A DNA stretch of 20,945 bases from Aureococcus anophagefferens (lineage: Eukaryota > Sar > Pelagophyceae > Pelagomonadales > Pelagomonadaceae). Below are positions 1 through 7,116 of the stretch, piece after piece. The position numbers and the translations under genes are program-made. The stretch is taken from NCBI RefSeq assembly GCF_000186865.1, contig NW_008705576.1:430307-451251 (forward strand). Direction: 5' to 3'. The stretch's first letter is position 1, and each line of letters begins with the position of its first letter. The notes under the pieces were generated by a model, which was not told where the DNA came from, searched no databases, and was given only the letters and a program-made list of their open reading frames with translations.

Positions 1-57
1 GGCTAGATTTTGAGCGATTTTGCTTAGCCGCGGCGCAGGGAAGAACCGAAGGGGGAG

Positions 58-383
58 AGAACAGCGAAGGGGGGCGTAGGGAAGCGTCACGGGAGGACAC
101 GACTAGGGCGGAGGCGTACGCGAGCACGGCGACGAAGAGGGCACGACGACGTAGGGCGGCTACTGCTCGTAGGCGACGCCGAAGGTCCCGCCGGTGCCGC
201 GGGCCGCGCGGGCGTAGGCCGCGTCGCGGGCCCGCTTCGCGGCCGCGTCCCGGCCGTAGTCGGGCCGCGGGATCGACGACGGGGCGCCGATGAGGCCGAG
301 GCCTTCGATCTTGATCCGCGCGACCGCGCGCACGGAGGCGACGCCCCACTCGCGGTAGAGCCGCTGCTTCTGGATCGACTGAG
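58..383. repeat. 326-bp upstream block, unit 1 copy
   Basis: The block lies between two GAG trinucleotides (55-57 and 381-383). The same block occurs at 3235-3560 in unit 3. At the matching place in unit 2 (about 1800) the flanks join directly through a single GAG. The block is therefore either a deletion in unit 2 or an insertion shared by units 1 and 3. It has no terminal inverted repeats that I can see, so a simple transposon is unlikely. Confidence 0.8.
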
Positions 384-390
384 CGATTTT
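160..390 (-). pseudogene. Antisense exon-like remnant upstream of MYND gene 1
   Basis: Read on the minus strand, this stretch gives about 70 residues ending in GTFGVAYEQ and a TAG stop. It has an amphipathic tail (DYGRDAAAKRARDAAYARAA) and ordinary amino-acid composition, unlike the Arg/Pro-rich shadow frames around it. There is no convincing start codon. An AG that could act as a splice acceptor precedes the segment at about 383. It is mostly contained in the 326-bp block and is repeated almost unchanged in unit 3. It may be the 3' exon of an unrelated gene caught upstream of the MYND gene, or a real terminal exon whose other exons lie outside the window. I do not recognise the family. Confidence 0.35.
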
Positions 391-453
391 GCCTGCTGAG
401 ACTTGTTGAGGTCCGACGAGGACGACGTACGAGCTCGCGACGCGCGCGAAGTC

Positions 454-1512
454 ATGTCGTGGCAGGAGAAGAAGTTGGAGTATGAGAATCGCATGGCCCG
501 AGCGAGGGGCAAAAAACTCGACACTCTCAAGACCTGCACGATCTGCGGCGCCGACAAGGCCAAGGCCTGCCGAGGGTGCGGCACGACGGCCTACTGTTCG
601 ACGGACTGCCAACGCATCGACTGGCGCGACCGGGGCCATCGGAAGGTCTGCAAGAAGATCCAGGCCGCGGAGGCGGCGCGCGCCGAGGCGCCGACGCCCC
701 CGCCGTCGCCACCGCGCGAGGTGTTCTACGGCCCCGCGCCGCGGTCGCACGCCGACGAGATCCGCGCGCGCATCGCGGCGGAACACGAGGCGGCCCGCGT
801 GCGACGCGTGGCGAACCCGGAGCGGGAGCCGCTCTCGGCGCGGTACGGCTCGCGGTGCCCGATCTGTCTCGAGGAGTGGGACGTGAATGCGCCGAGCGTG
901 CTTCGCATCTGTTGCTGCCGAACGGTCTGCCAATCGTGCAAGGAGAAGATCGGCTTCGGCGCGTGTCCCCTCTGTCGATTACCGGCCCCAAAAGCCCATG
1001 CGGAGCTGCTCGCGCGTCTGCGCCGCCATGTGGAGAACGACGTACCGGAAGCGATCTCGCATTTGGGAATTGCATACCGCTGCGGTCGGTACGGCCTCGT
1101 GAAATCCGATAAGAAAGCCGCGAAAATTTGGAAGCGCGCCGTGGAGCTCGGGAACGTGGACGCGATGAGGCACCTTGCGAGATTGCATGAGACTGGAAGT
1201 GGCGTCAAACTGGACAAGAAGAAGGCGGAGCAGCTGTATCGCGCGGCCGCAGATCGGGGCGACGCAGTCGCGCAATGCAATTTAGGGATTTTCCTTGATT
1301 CTGGGAAGAAGTTTGAAAAAGCGGTCCGGTACTTCGCGCTCGCCGCGGATCAAGGCTATACCGATGCGGAGCTCAACCTTGGCTGCTGTTACATGGACGG
1401 AGAAGGCACGGAAGTCGACCTCGGCAAAGCCAGATACTGGTTCGAGCGCGCCGCTGCCAAGGGCCGCGAGGAAGCTATAACGGCCCTCGCGCACCTCGAC
1501 GCGCAAGTATAG
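454..1512 (+). CDS. MYND-RING-Sel1 repeat protein, copy 1
   Basis: The protein has 352 aa. The ATG at 454 is chosen because MSWQEKK is where all three copies become collinear; upstream in-frame sequence differs between copies. A complete MYND finger lies at residues 28-66 (C28, C31, C39, C42, C48, C52, H62, C66). A Pro-rich linker follows, then a RING-like finger at 135-174 (C135, C138, a CCC run at 153-155, C159, C162, C171, C174). About four Sel1-type helical repeats follow from residue 198 to the end, with the usual AAADRGDAVAQ-like motifs. MYND and Sel1 modules usually bind proteins, and RING fingers usually recruit E2 enzymes, so a ubiquitin-ligase adaptor is a reasonable inference. E3 activity is not shown. 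Val119 differs from Glu in copies 2 and 3. Confidence 0.88.
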   Translation: MSWQEKKLEYENRMARARGKKLDTLKTCTICGADKAKACRGCGTTAYCSTDCQRIDWRDRGHRKVCKKIQAAEAARAEAPTPPPSPPREVFYGPAPRSHADEIRARIAAEHEAARVRRVANPEREPLSARYGSRCPICLEEWDVNAPSVLRICCCRTVCQSCKEKIGFGACPLCRLPAPKAHAELLARLRRHVENDVPEAISHLGIAYRCGRYGLVKSDKKAAKIWKRAVELGNVDAMRHLARLHETGSGVKLDKKKAEQLYRAAADRGDAVAQCNLGIFLDSGKKFEKAVRYFALAADQGYTDAELNLGCCYMDGEGTEVDLGKARYWFERAAAKGREEAITALAHLDAQV

Positions 1513-1517
1513 CCTAA

Positions 1518-1730
1518 CAATCTTCACGCCGCGTCGTCGCCCGAGCTCGAGATGCTGCACTTGCGCGCGGGCGAGTCGTGCTTGGCCTTGTTGTCGTCGT
1601 CGCCGCGTTCCTCTCCGCGCCGACCTTCGCAGTCTGGTGTCTGGCGTTCCTGAACGCGAAGCCCGCCTGGCGCAAGGACGAGGACGCGGCCGAGGGGGGT
1701 ATGGAGAACGACATGAACGCGATGCTCTAG
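1518..1730 (+). other. Start-less conserved membrane-peptide frame, unit 1
   Basis: This open stretch of 70 codons plus stop has no ATG before its hydrophobic core. It encodes a basic N-terminal part, a hydrophobic segment (VVLGLVVVVAAFLSAPTFAV), then a charged tail ending MENDMNAML and TAG. Compared with unit 2, most nucleotide differences fall at third positions and many are synonymous, which suggests past or present coding. It begins in another frame just after the MYND stop codon, and I found no splice pair that joins the two. It may be a downstream exon, a separately initiated gene, or a decaying remnant. The family is not recognised. Confidence 0.4.
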
Positions 1731-1747
1731 GCGTGGGCTCAGGCCTG

Positions 1748-1873
1748 GGCTAAGATTTTGAGCGATTTTGCTTAGCCGCGGCGCAGGGAAGGACCGAAGG
1801 GGGAGCGATTTTGCCTGTTGAGGCACGGGGACGAGAGTGTGACGACGTACGAGCTCGCGACGCGCGCCAAGTC
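1748..1873 (+). promoter_or_regulatory. Upstream region of MYND gene 2 with GAGCGATTTTGC repeats
   Basis: A 7-bp inverted repeat (GGCTAAG 1748-1754, CTTAGCC 1771-1777) brackets the sequence ATTTTGAGCGATTTTG. The 12-mer GAGCGATTTTGC occurs twice within about 60 bp. The same motifs precede genes 1 and 3, where the second 12-mer is displaced by the 326-bp block. These AT-richer words stand out from the GC-rich surroundings and are candidate promoter elements. No function is demonstrated, and the copies could be conserved simply because the units are recent duplicates. Confidence 0.35.
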
Positions 1874-2941
1874 ATGTCGTGGCAGGAGAAGAAGTTGGAG
1901 TATGAGAATCGCATGGCCCGAGCGAGGGGCAAAAAGCTCGACACTCTCCAGACCTGCACGATCTGCGGCGCCGACAAGGCCAAGGCCTGCCGTGGGTGCG
2001 GCACGACGGCCTACTGTTCGACGGACTGCCAACGCATCGACTGGCGCGACCGGGGCCACCGGAAGGTCTGCAAGAAGATCCAGGCCGCGGAGGCGGCGCG
2101 GGCGGAAGCGCCGACGCCCCCGCCGTCGCCGCCGCGGGACGTGTTCTACGGCCCCGCGCCGCGGTCGCACGCCGACGAGATCCGCGCGCGCATCGCGGCG
2201 GAACACGAGGCGGCCCGCGTGCGGCGCGAGGCGAACCCGGAGCGGGAGCCGCTCTCGGCGCGGTACGGCTCGCGGTGCCCGATCTGTCTCGAGGAGTGGG
2301 ACGTGAATACGGGGAACGTTTTTCGCGTCTGTTGCTGCCGGATGGTCTGCCAATCGTGCGAGGGAAAGATCGGCACCGGCGCGTGTCCCCTCTGTCGATT
2401 ACCGGCCCCAAAAGCCCATGCGGAGCTGCTCGCACGCCTTCGCCGCCACGTGGAGAACGATGTGCCGGAAGCGATTACGTTTTTGGGACTTGCGTACGGC
2501 CGCGGTCGGTTGGGCCTCGTGAAATCCGATAAAAAAGCCGCGAAAATTTTGAAGCGCGCCGTGGAGCTCGGGGACGTGGAAGCAACGGTACAGCTTGGAA
2601 GATTGTACAGGACCGGGAGTGGCGTCAAGCTGGACAAGAAGAAGGCGGAGCAGCTGTATCGCACGGCCGCAGATCGCGGCGACGCGGTCGCGCAATCCAA
2701 TTTAGCGGTTTTCCTTCATTCTGAGAACAAATTTGAAGAAGCGTTCCGGTACCTCGCGCTCGCGGCGGATCAAGGCTGGACCGCTGGAGAGCATAACCTT
2801 GGCTGCTGTTACAGGTACGGATCAGGCACGGAAGTCGACCTCGGCAAAGCCAGATACTGGTTCGAGCGCGCCGCTGCCAAGGGCAGCGAGGAAGCTATAA
2901 ACGAGCTCGCGGAGCTCGCGGAGCTCGACGCGCGAGTATAG
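1874..2941 (+). CDS. MYND-RING-Sel1 repeat protein, copy 2
   Basis: The protein has 355 aa with the same layout as copy 1: MYND finger at residues 28-66, Pro-rich linker, RING-like finger at about 135-174, then four Sel1-type repeats. All zinc ligands are kept. The RING loop between the second and third ligand pairs differs (NTGNVFRV against NAPSVLRI in copy 1). The C-terminus has an extra ELAELAELDARV run created by a short GAGCTCGCG-type repeat. The second half of the RING and the following helix are closest to copy 1, while its 5' flank lacks the 326-bp block. It may therefore have a different promoter from copies 1 and 3. The role is inferred as for copy 1: protein binding, possibly ubiquitin-ligase adaptor. 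Confidence 0.88.
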   Translation: MSWQEKKLEYENRMARARGKKLDTLQTCTICGADKAKACRGCGTTAYCSTDCQRIDWRDRGHRKVCKKIQAAEAARAEAPTPPPSPPRDVFYGPAPRSHADEIRARIAAEHEAARVRREANPEREPLSARYGSRCPICLEEWDVNTGNVFRVCCCRMVCQSCEGKIGTGACPLCRLPAPKAHAELLARLRRHVENDVPEAITFLGLAYGRGRLGLVKSDKKAAKILKRAVELGDVEATVQLGRLYRTGSGVKLDKKKAEQLYRTAADRGDAVAQSNLAVFLHSENKFEEAFRYLALAADQGWTAGEHNLGCCYRYGSGTEVDLGKARYWFERAAAKGSEEAINELAELAELDARV

Positions 2942-2946
2942 CCTAA

Positions 2947-3159
2947 CAATATTTACGCCGCGTCGTCGCCCGAGCCCGAGATGCTGCGCTTGCGCGCGGG
3001 CGAGTCGTGCTTGACCTTTTTGTCGTCGTCGCCGTGTTCCTCTCCGCGCCGACCTTCGCGGTCTGGTGCCTCGCGTTCTTGAACGCGAGGCCCGCCTGGC
3101 GCAAGGACGACGACGCCGCCGAGGGGGGCATGGAGAACGACATGAACGCGATGCTCTAG
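2947..3159 (+). other. Start-less conserved membrane-peptide frame, unit 2
   Basis: This is the counterpart of 1518-1730, of identical length and with the same stop (TAG 3157-3159) and tail MENDMNAML. About a dozen nucleotide differences separate the two in the core. Roughly seven are silent in this frame, and the rest are mostly conservative (Val/Phe, Ala/Val, Lys/Arg, Glu/Asp). As in unit 1 there is no in-frame ATG, because a TAA lies just upstream at 2944-2946. Confidence 0.4.
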
Positions 3160-3234
3160 GCGTGGGCTCAGGCCTGGGCTAAGATTTTGAGCGATTTTGC
3201 TTAGCCGCGGCGCAGGGAAGAACCGAAGGGGGAG

Positions 3235-3560
3235 AGAACAGCGAAGGGGGGCGTAGGGAAGCGTCACGGGAGGACACGACTAGGGCGGAGGCGTACGCGA
3301 GCACGGCGACGAAGAGGGCACGACGACGTAGGGCGGCTACTGCTCGTAGGCGACGCCGAAGGTCCCGCCGGTGCCGCGGGCCGCGCGGGCGTAGGCCGCG
3401 TCGCGGGCCCGCTTCGCGGCCGCGTCCCGGCCGTAGTCGGGCCGCGGGATCGACGACGGGGCGCCGATGAGGCCGAGGCCTTCGATCTTGATCCGCGCGA
3501 CCGCGCGCACGGAGGCGACGCCCCACTCGCGGTAGAGCCGCTGCTTCTGGATCGACTGAG
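3235..3560. repeat. 326-bp upstream block, unit 3 copy
   Basis: This is the unit 3 copy of the block at 58-383, apparently identical to it. It carries the same antisense exon-like frame on the minus strand (3337-3567, ending GTFGVAYEQ). Its near-perfect match to unit 1, against the diverged Sel1 regions of the same genes, indicates a recent exchange that covered the upstream region and the first half of the gene. Confidence 0.8.
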
Positions 3561-3630
3561 CGATTTTGCCTGCTGAGACTTGTTGAGGTCCGACGAGGAC
3601 GACGTACGAGCTCGCGACGCGCGCGAAGTC

Positions 3631-4695
3631 ATGTCGTGGCAGGAGAAGAAGTTGGAGTATGAGAATCGCATGGCCCGAGCGAGGGGCAAAAAACTCGACA
3701 CTCTCAAGACCTGCACGATCTGCGGCGCCGACAAGGCCAAGGCCTGCCGAGGGTGCGGCACGACGGCCTACTGTTCGACGGACTGCCAACGCATCGACTG
3801 GCGCGACCGGGGCCATCGGAAGGTCTGCAAGAAGATCCAGGCCGCGGAGGCGGCGCGCGCCGAGGCGCCGACGCCCCCGCCGTCGCCACCGCGCGAGGTG
3901 TTCTACGGCCCCGCGCCGCGGTCGCACGCCGACGAGATCCGCGCGCGCATCGCGGCGGAACACGAGGCGGCCCGCGTGCGACGCGAGGCGAACCCGGAGC
4001 GGGAGCCGCTCTCGGCGCGGTACGGCTCGCGGTGCCCGATCTGTCTCGAGGAGTGGGACGTGAATACTGCGGGTGCGCTTCTCGTCTGTTGCTGCCGGAG
4101 GGTCTGCCGATCGTGCGACGACAAGATCGGACTCGAGGCGTGTCCCCTCTGTCGTGTACCGTGCGCAAAAACCCATGCGGAAGCACTCGCGCGTCTTCGC
4201 CGCCACGTGGAGAACGACGTGCCGGAAGCGATTAGGTTTTTGGGAGACGCGTACCGCTATGGTGACTTCGGCCTTGTGAAATCCGATAAGAAAGCCGCGA
4301 AGATTTACCTGCGCGCTGTGGAGCTCGGAGATGTGGACGCGATGAAATACCTTGGAAAATTGTACTGGGATGGGAGTGGCGTCAAGCTGGACAAGAAGAA
4401 GGCTATGCAGCTGTTTCGCACGGCCGCAGATCGGGGCGACGCGGTCGCGCAATCCAATTTAGGGATTTTACTTCATTCTGTGGAGAAATTTGAAGAGGCG
4501 GTCCGGTGCTTTGTGCTCGCGGCGAATCAAGGATATACCGATGGAGAGCATAACCTTGGCGCCTGTTTCTACGATGGCATAGGCACGGAAGTCGACCTCG
4601 GCAAGGCCAGATTCTGGTTGGAGCGCGCCGCTGCCAAGGGCAACGAGCTCGCTATAGAGAATCTCGCGCGCCTCGACGCGCGAGATATTGCCTAA
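3631..4695 (+). CDS. MYND-RING-Sel1 repeat protein, copy 3
   Basis: The protein has 354 aa. The first 145 residues match copy 1 except Glu119. The MYND finger (28-66) and the RING-like finger (about 135-174) keep all ligands, but the RING loop reads NTAGALLV. The second RING half (CPLCRVPCAKTHAEALA) is distinct from copies 1 and 2. The four Sel1-type repeats differ mainly at scattered positions, while the KSDKKAAKI, GVKLDKKKA and GTEVDLGKAR motifs stay constant. The stop differs from copies 1 and 2: the end reads DARDIA then TAA, because the GTATAG sequence is changed. The role is inferred as for copies 1 and 2. Confidence 0.88.
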   Translation: MSWQEKKLEYENRMARARGKKLDTLKTCTICGADKAKACRGCGTTAYCSTDCQRIDWRDRGHRKVCKKIQAAEAARAEAPTPPPSPPREVFYGPAPRSHADEIRARIAAEHEAARVRREANPEREPLSARYGSRCPICLEEWDVNTAGALLVCCCRRVCRSCDDKIGLEACPLCRVPCAKTHAEALARLRRHVENDVPEAIRFLGDAYRYGDFGLVKSDKKAAKIYLRAVELGDVDAMKYLGKLYWDGSGVKLDKKKAMQLFRTAADRGDAVAQSNLGILLHSVEKFEEAVRCFVLAANQGYTDGEHNLGACFYDGIGTEVDLGKARFWLERAAAKGNELAIENLARLDARDIA

Positions 4696-4696
4696 T

Positions 4697-4937
4697 TATT
4701 TACGCCGCGTCGTCGCCCGAGCCCGAGATGCTGCGCTTGCGCGCGGGCGAGTCGCGATTGGCCTTGGCGTCGCCGCCGCGGCGTTCCTCCCCGCGCCGAC
4801 CTTCGCGGTCTGGTGCCTGGCGTTTCTTCAACGCGACGCCCGCCTGGCGAAAGGACGAGGACGCGGCCAAGGGGTGCATGGAGAGCGACATGAGCGCGAC
4901 CTGGTTTTGCAACTGCAAGTCCACACAGCAACGCTGA
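4697..4937 (+). pseudogene. Membrane-peptide frame, unit 3, frameshifted
   Basis: The unit 3 counterpart of 1518-1730 starts well (RRVVARARDAALARGRVAIG, then APTFAVWCLAF). A single extra base near 4823-4830 then shifts the frame. The expected tail (PAWRKDEDAAKGCMESDMSA) continues in the next frame and runs past the usual end into unrelated sequence, stopping at 4935-4937. The break suggests that this copy no longer encodes the intact peptide, unless an intron bypasses it. Confidence 0.5.
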
Positions 4938-4987
4938 TCGCTCTCGGAGATCGTCTCAAGAACTCCACACCCCCCCTCGCTCCGACC

Positions 4988-5543
4988 ATGGCTCCCACTG
5001 AGGTTTCCTACGGCCCGCCCCAGGCCCTCCTCGAGCTCATCGCTTCCGGCTACCTCTTCCTGCTCTACGGCCTCTTCGTCGGCTTCGTCGCCGCCGGCAC
5101 CTTCGAGCCCTGCACCATCGCCGGCGCCTTCGACGTCGCCGGGTCGACCTGCCAGGTATTGATCACAACTGAAATCTCATCTGTAAAGAAATATTACCGC
5201 CTAGGCGCTCATGGAGCTCGTCGCCAAGAAGCCCAGCGGCGCGAACCTCGTGCACACGTTCACGCTCACGACGCGCCTCGAGGGCATGCTCTGGATCGCC
5301 ATCGGTTTCGCGAACGGCGCCGCGCTCAAGTTCCCGGCGCTCCGCCCCGGCGCGCTCCTCGTGGGCGCCCTGGGCACGGGCCTCGCGGGGCTGACGCACA
5401 TGCACCACGAGGGCATGCTCGGCGAGGCCCCGTGGCACGCGGTCTCGCACCCCTTCAACAAGACGCTTATCGTCCTCGACGCCGTCGGCGCGGGCCTCGC
5501 GCTCCTCGCCCTCAAGGGCACGGCCAAGGCCAAGACCGCGTGA
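4988..5543 (+). CDS. Small four-helix membrane protein (one intron)
   Basis: Joined exons 4988-5155 and 5205-5543 give 168 aa. The phase-0 intron (5156-5204, 49 bp) begins GTATTG and ends CGCCTAG. It is AT-rich against a GC-rich exon background and contains in-frame stops, so splicing is required. The ATG at 4988 sits in a good context (GACCATGGC). Hydrophobic segments lie at about residues 17-37, 81-97, 104-122 and 142-160, with a His-rich loop (THMHHEG) at 120-126 and a basic C-terminus. There is no cleavable signal peptide. I do not recognise the family. A small multi-pass protein of an organelle or endomembrane is the most that can be inferred. Confidence 0.8.
5156..5204 (+). other. 49-bp GT-AG intron
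   Basis: The intron has a canonical GT donor after CAG and an AG acceptor in CCTAG. It interrupts the 4988-5543 gene between codons in phase 0. Its base composition contrasts sharply with the flanking exons. It has none of the introner end sequences seen at 9504 and 10306, so it is an ordinary short intron. Confidence 0.85.
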
Positions 5544-5894
5544 GCGCCGGCCGGAGGCCGCTCGCTCGCGACGTCGCGGCCGCCAAGGGCCGCCGCTCGC
5601 GCGACCGCCGCCGCTTCGGGATTTGGCCGCCGCGCGTCTCAGCCGATCGCCGCGCGCGTCTAAGTTTCCCAAGCCGGACCGTATGCCATGGCCACCGCAT
5701 AGCGCTCGAGGCCTGCGGCGCGCGCGGCGACGGGTGCGACAGACGACGGCCATCGGAGCGCCTCGCGCTGCCACAGAGCCCAAGGTAGGCGCGTAGGCGG
5801 GGTGTGTCGCCTAATGCGCTAGAGAGAGCTCTCACAGCCCACAGGCCTCGCAGCTGGCTAGTGGGACGCGCGCGCGCGCCCAACTGTTCGAGCC
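5544..5894. other. Intergenic region, 351 bp
   Basis: This stretch lies between the membrane-protein stop and the aminotransferase ATG. It is GC-rich, with no open frame that looks coding and no RNA gene or repeat that I can see. It should contain the 3' end of the upstream transcript and the promoter of the downstream gene. Confidence 0.5.
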
Positions 5895-6848
5895 ATGCTG
5901 CGCGCGCTGTCCGCCGCCGCGCGCCGCGCGCGCGGCTTCTCCACCTTCGCCTCCGTCGACGGCGTCGCCGCCGACGCGACGAAGATCTCCTGCAGCGTCT
6001 GGGACACGACGTTCCAGCGCGGCGACGGCGTCTTCGAGGTCGTGCGCGTCGTCGGGGACCGGAACGGCAGCCCGGTGCCGCGCGCGGTGCACCTGCACCT
6101 CGACCGTCTCGAGCGGTCCGCCGCGGCGATCCAATTGCCGCTGCCGCCGCGCGCGGACGTCGAGCGGATCCTGCGGGACGCCGCGGCCGGGGGCGGCCAC
6201 GGCGGCATGGTGCGCCTCATGGTCACGCGGGGCGGCGGGTCGCCGGGCTACGGCGACCACCTGGGCGCCGCGCTCGACGCGCCGCCGAAGACGTTCGCGC
6301 TCTGGCAGCCGACGACGCTGCACGCGTCTCGCACGCTCTTCCCGCTCGTCGCGCCGTGGCACCCCGCGGGCTTCGAGCCGGAGCACTGGGCGACGATCAA
6401 GTGGCTCGCCTACGGCGCCAACGTTCACAGCAAGCGCCTCGCGGCCGCGGCGGGCTTCGACGACGCCGTGCTGCTCGGCCGCGGGTGGGGCGCGGACGAC
6501 GCGGGGCCCCTCGAGGACAAGGTCGTGTTGGACGGGCCGAACTTCGCCGTGCTCTGGCTGAAGGGCGGCGTCGTCCACGCGCCGTCGTGGCGCGAGCTCG
6601 GCATGCTCGAGTCCGTGACATCCGCGCTCGCGCTCGAAGCCGCGGCGGCCGCGGGCTACGAGGTCGACGAGGGCGTCCACCGCCTCTCGAGCCTGCTGGA
6701 CGCCGACGAGGCCTACGTCCTCTCGACGTCGTCGGACCTGACGCCCGTGACCAAGGTCGGCGACGAGGCGCTGCTCTCCGCGGCGGACTCGGAGCACCGG
6801 GTCCGCCTCCTCGCGGGCATCGACGCGCGCCTCGCGACCTTCGAGTGA
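5895..6848 (+). CDS. Fold-type IV PLP aminotransferase / aminodeoxychorismate lyase-like
   Basis: The protein has 317 aa. It matches the class-IV aminotransferase superfamily (branched-chain and D-amino-acid aminotransferases, 4-amino-4-deoxychorismate lyase). The RGDGVFEVVRV motif at 42-52 is typical, followed by HLDRLERSA at 68-76. The catalytic PLP lysine is most likely K169 in the TIKWLAYGAN motif. The later block NFAVLWLKGGVVHAP, MLESVTSALALEAA and the DEAYVLSTSSDLTPVTKV segment match the phosphate-binding and C-terminal parts of the fold. Residues 1-20 (MLRALSAAARRARGFSTFAS) are Arg/Ala/Ser-rich without acids and look like a mitochondrial or plastid targeting peptide. Length fits the ADCL/D-AAT group (about 280-300 aa plus transit peptide). 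Substrate cannot be fixed: folate synthesis (pABA formation) or D-amino-acid/branched-chain transamination are the options. Confidence 0.85.
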   Translation: MLRALSAAARRARGFSTFASVDGVAADATKISCSVWDTTFQRGDGVFEVVRVVGDRNGSPVPRAVHLHLDRLERSAAAIQLPLPPRADVERILRDAAAGGGHGGMVRLMVTRGGGSPGYGDHLGAALDAPPKTFALWQPTTLHASRTLFPLVAPWHPAGFEPEHWATIKWLAYGANVHSKRLAAAAGFDDAVLLGRGWGADDAGPLEDKVVLDGPNFAVLWLKGGVVHAPSWRELGMLESVTSALALEAAAAAGYEVDEGVHRLSSLLDADEAYVLSTSSDLTPVTKVGDEALLSAADSEHRVRLLAGIDARLATFE

Positions 6849-7116
6849 GGGCGGGTCTCAACATCGTCGCTCCTGCGACCTTTTCTTTTGGTGTGTGGGG
6901 CTGGTGGCGGGCACGAGTCCACTTACGAGTCCTCTCGGCGCCGCGGTCCCTTCGTGTTGAACTCAACGAGGCCTTCAACCGCGATGAGTCGCTCGAGAAG
7001 CAGCTCACACATGCGTAGTTGATGGAGGCTGGTGCATTCTCACAGGCAGCAGCGCTCGCGTACGACACCGCGTAAGGCGCACGCGAACCGCGCGCGAGCC
7101 TCTGCAAAACAAGGCG

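Larger units (their letters stand above)
1..4900. repeat. Three-unit tandem gene array (MYND-RING-Sel1 units)
   Basis: Three direct units begin at about 1, 1748 and 3177. Each holds a short upstream region, one MYND-RING-Sel1 gene and a start-less membrane-peptide frame. Units 1 and 3 match at an offset of 3177 bp: bases 6-888 differ from 3183-4065 by one substitution that I can find (T809, Val119 to Glu). Both then diverge abruptly inside the RING finger. Units 1 and 2 instead resemble each other through the second half of the RING. Unit 2 is shorter because it lacks a 326-bp upstream block. The array stops at about 4900, where unit 3 runs into unrelated sequence upstream of the next gene. 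The pattern indicates recent unequal exchange or gene conversion on top of older duplication. Confidence 0.93.

Noticed and set aside
1505..1560. Intron joining the MYND gene to the downstream membrane frame, with GTATAG as donor and CCTAAC as branch point
   Set aside because: The available AG acceptors give the wrong phase for the membrane frame, and unit 3 has lost the GT; not supportable without RNA data.
6930..7018. Short peptide-like stretch ending VELNEAFNRDESLEKQLTHA between the aminotransferase and NTE genes
   Set aside because: Composition looks protein-like, but there is no start, no splice evidence and no second copy; probably chance in a 5' or 3' untranslated region.
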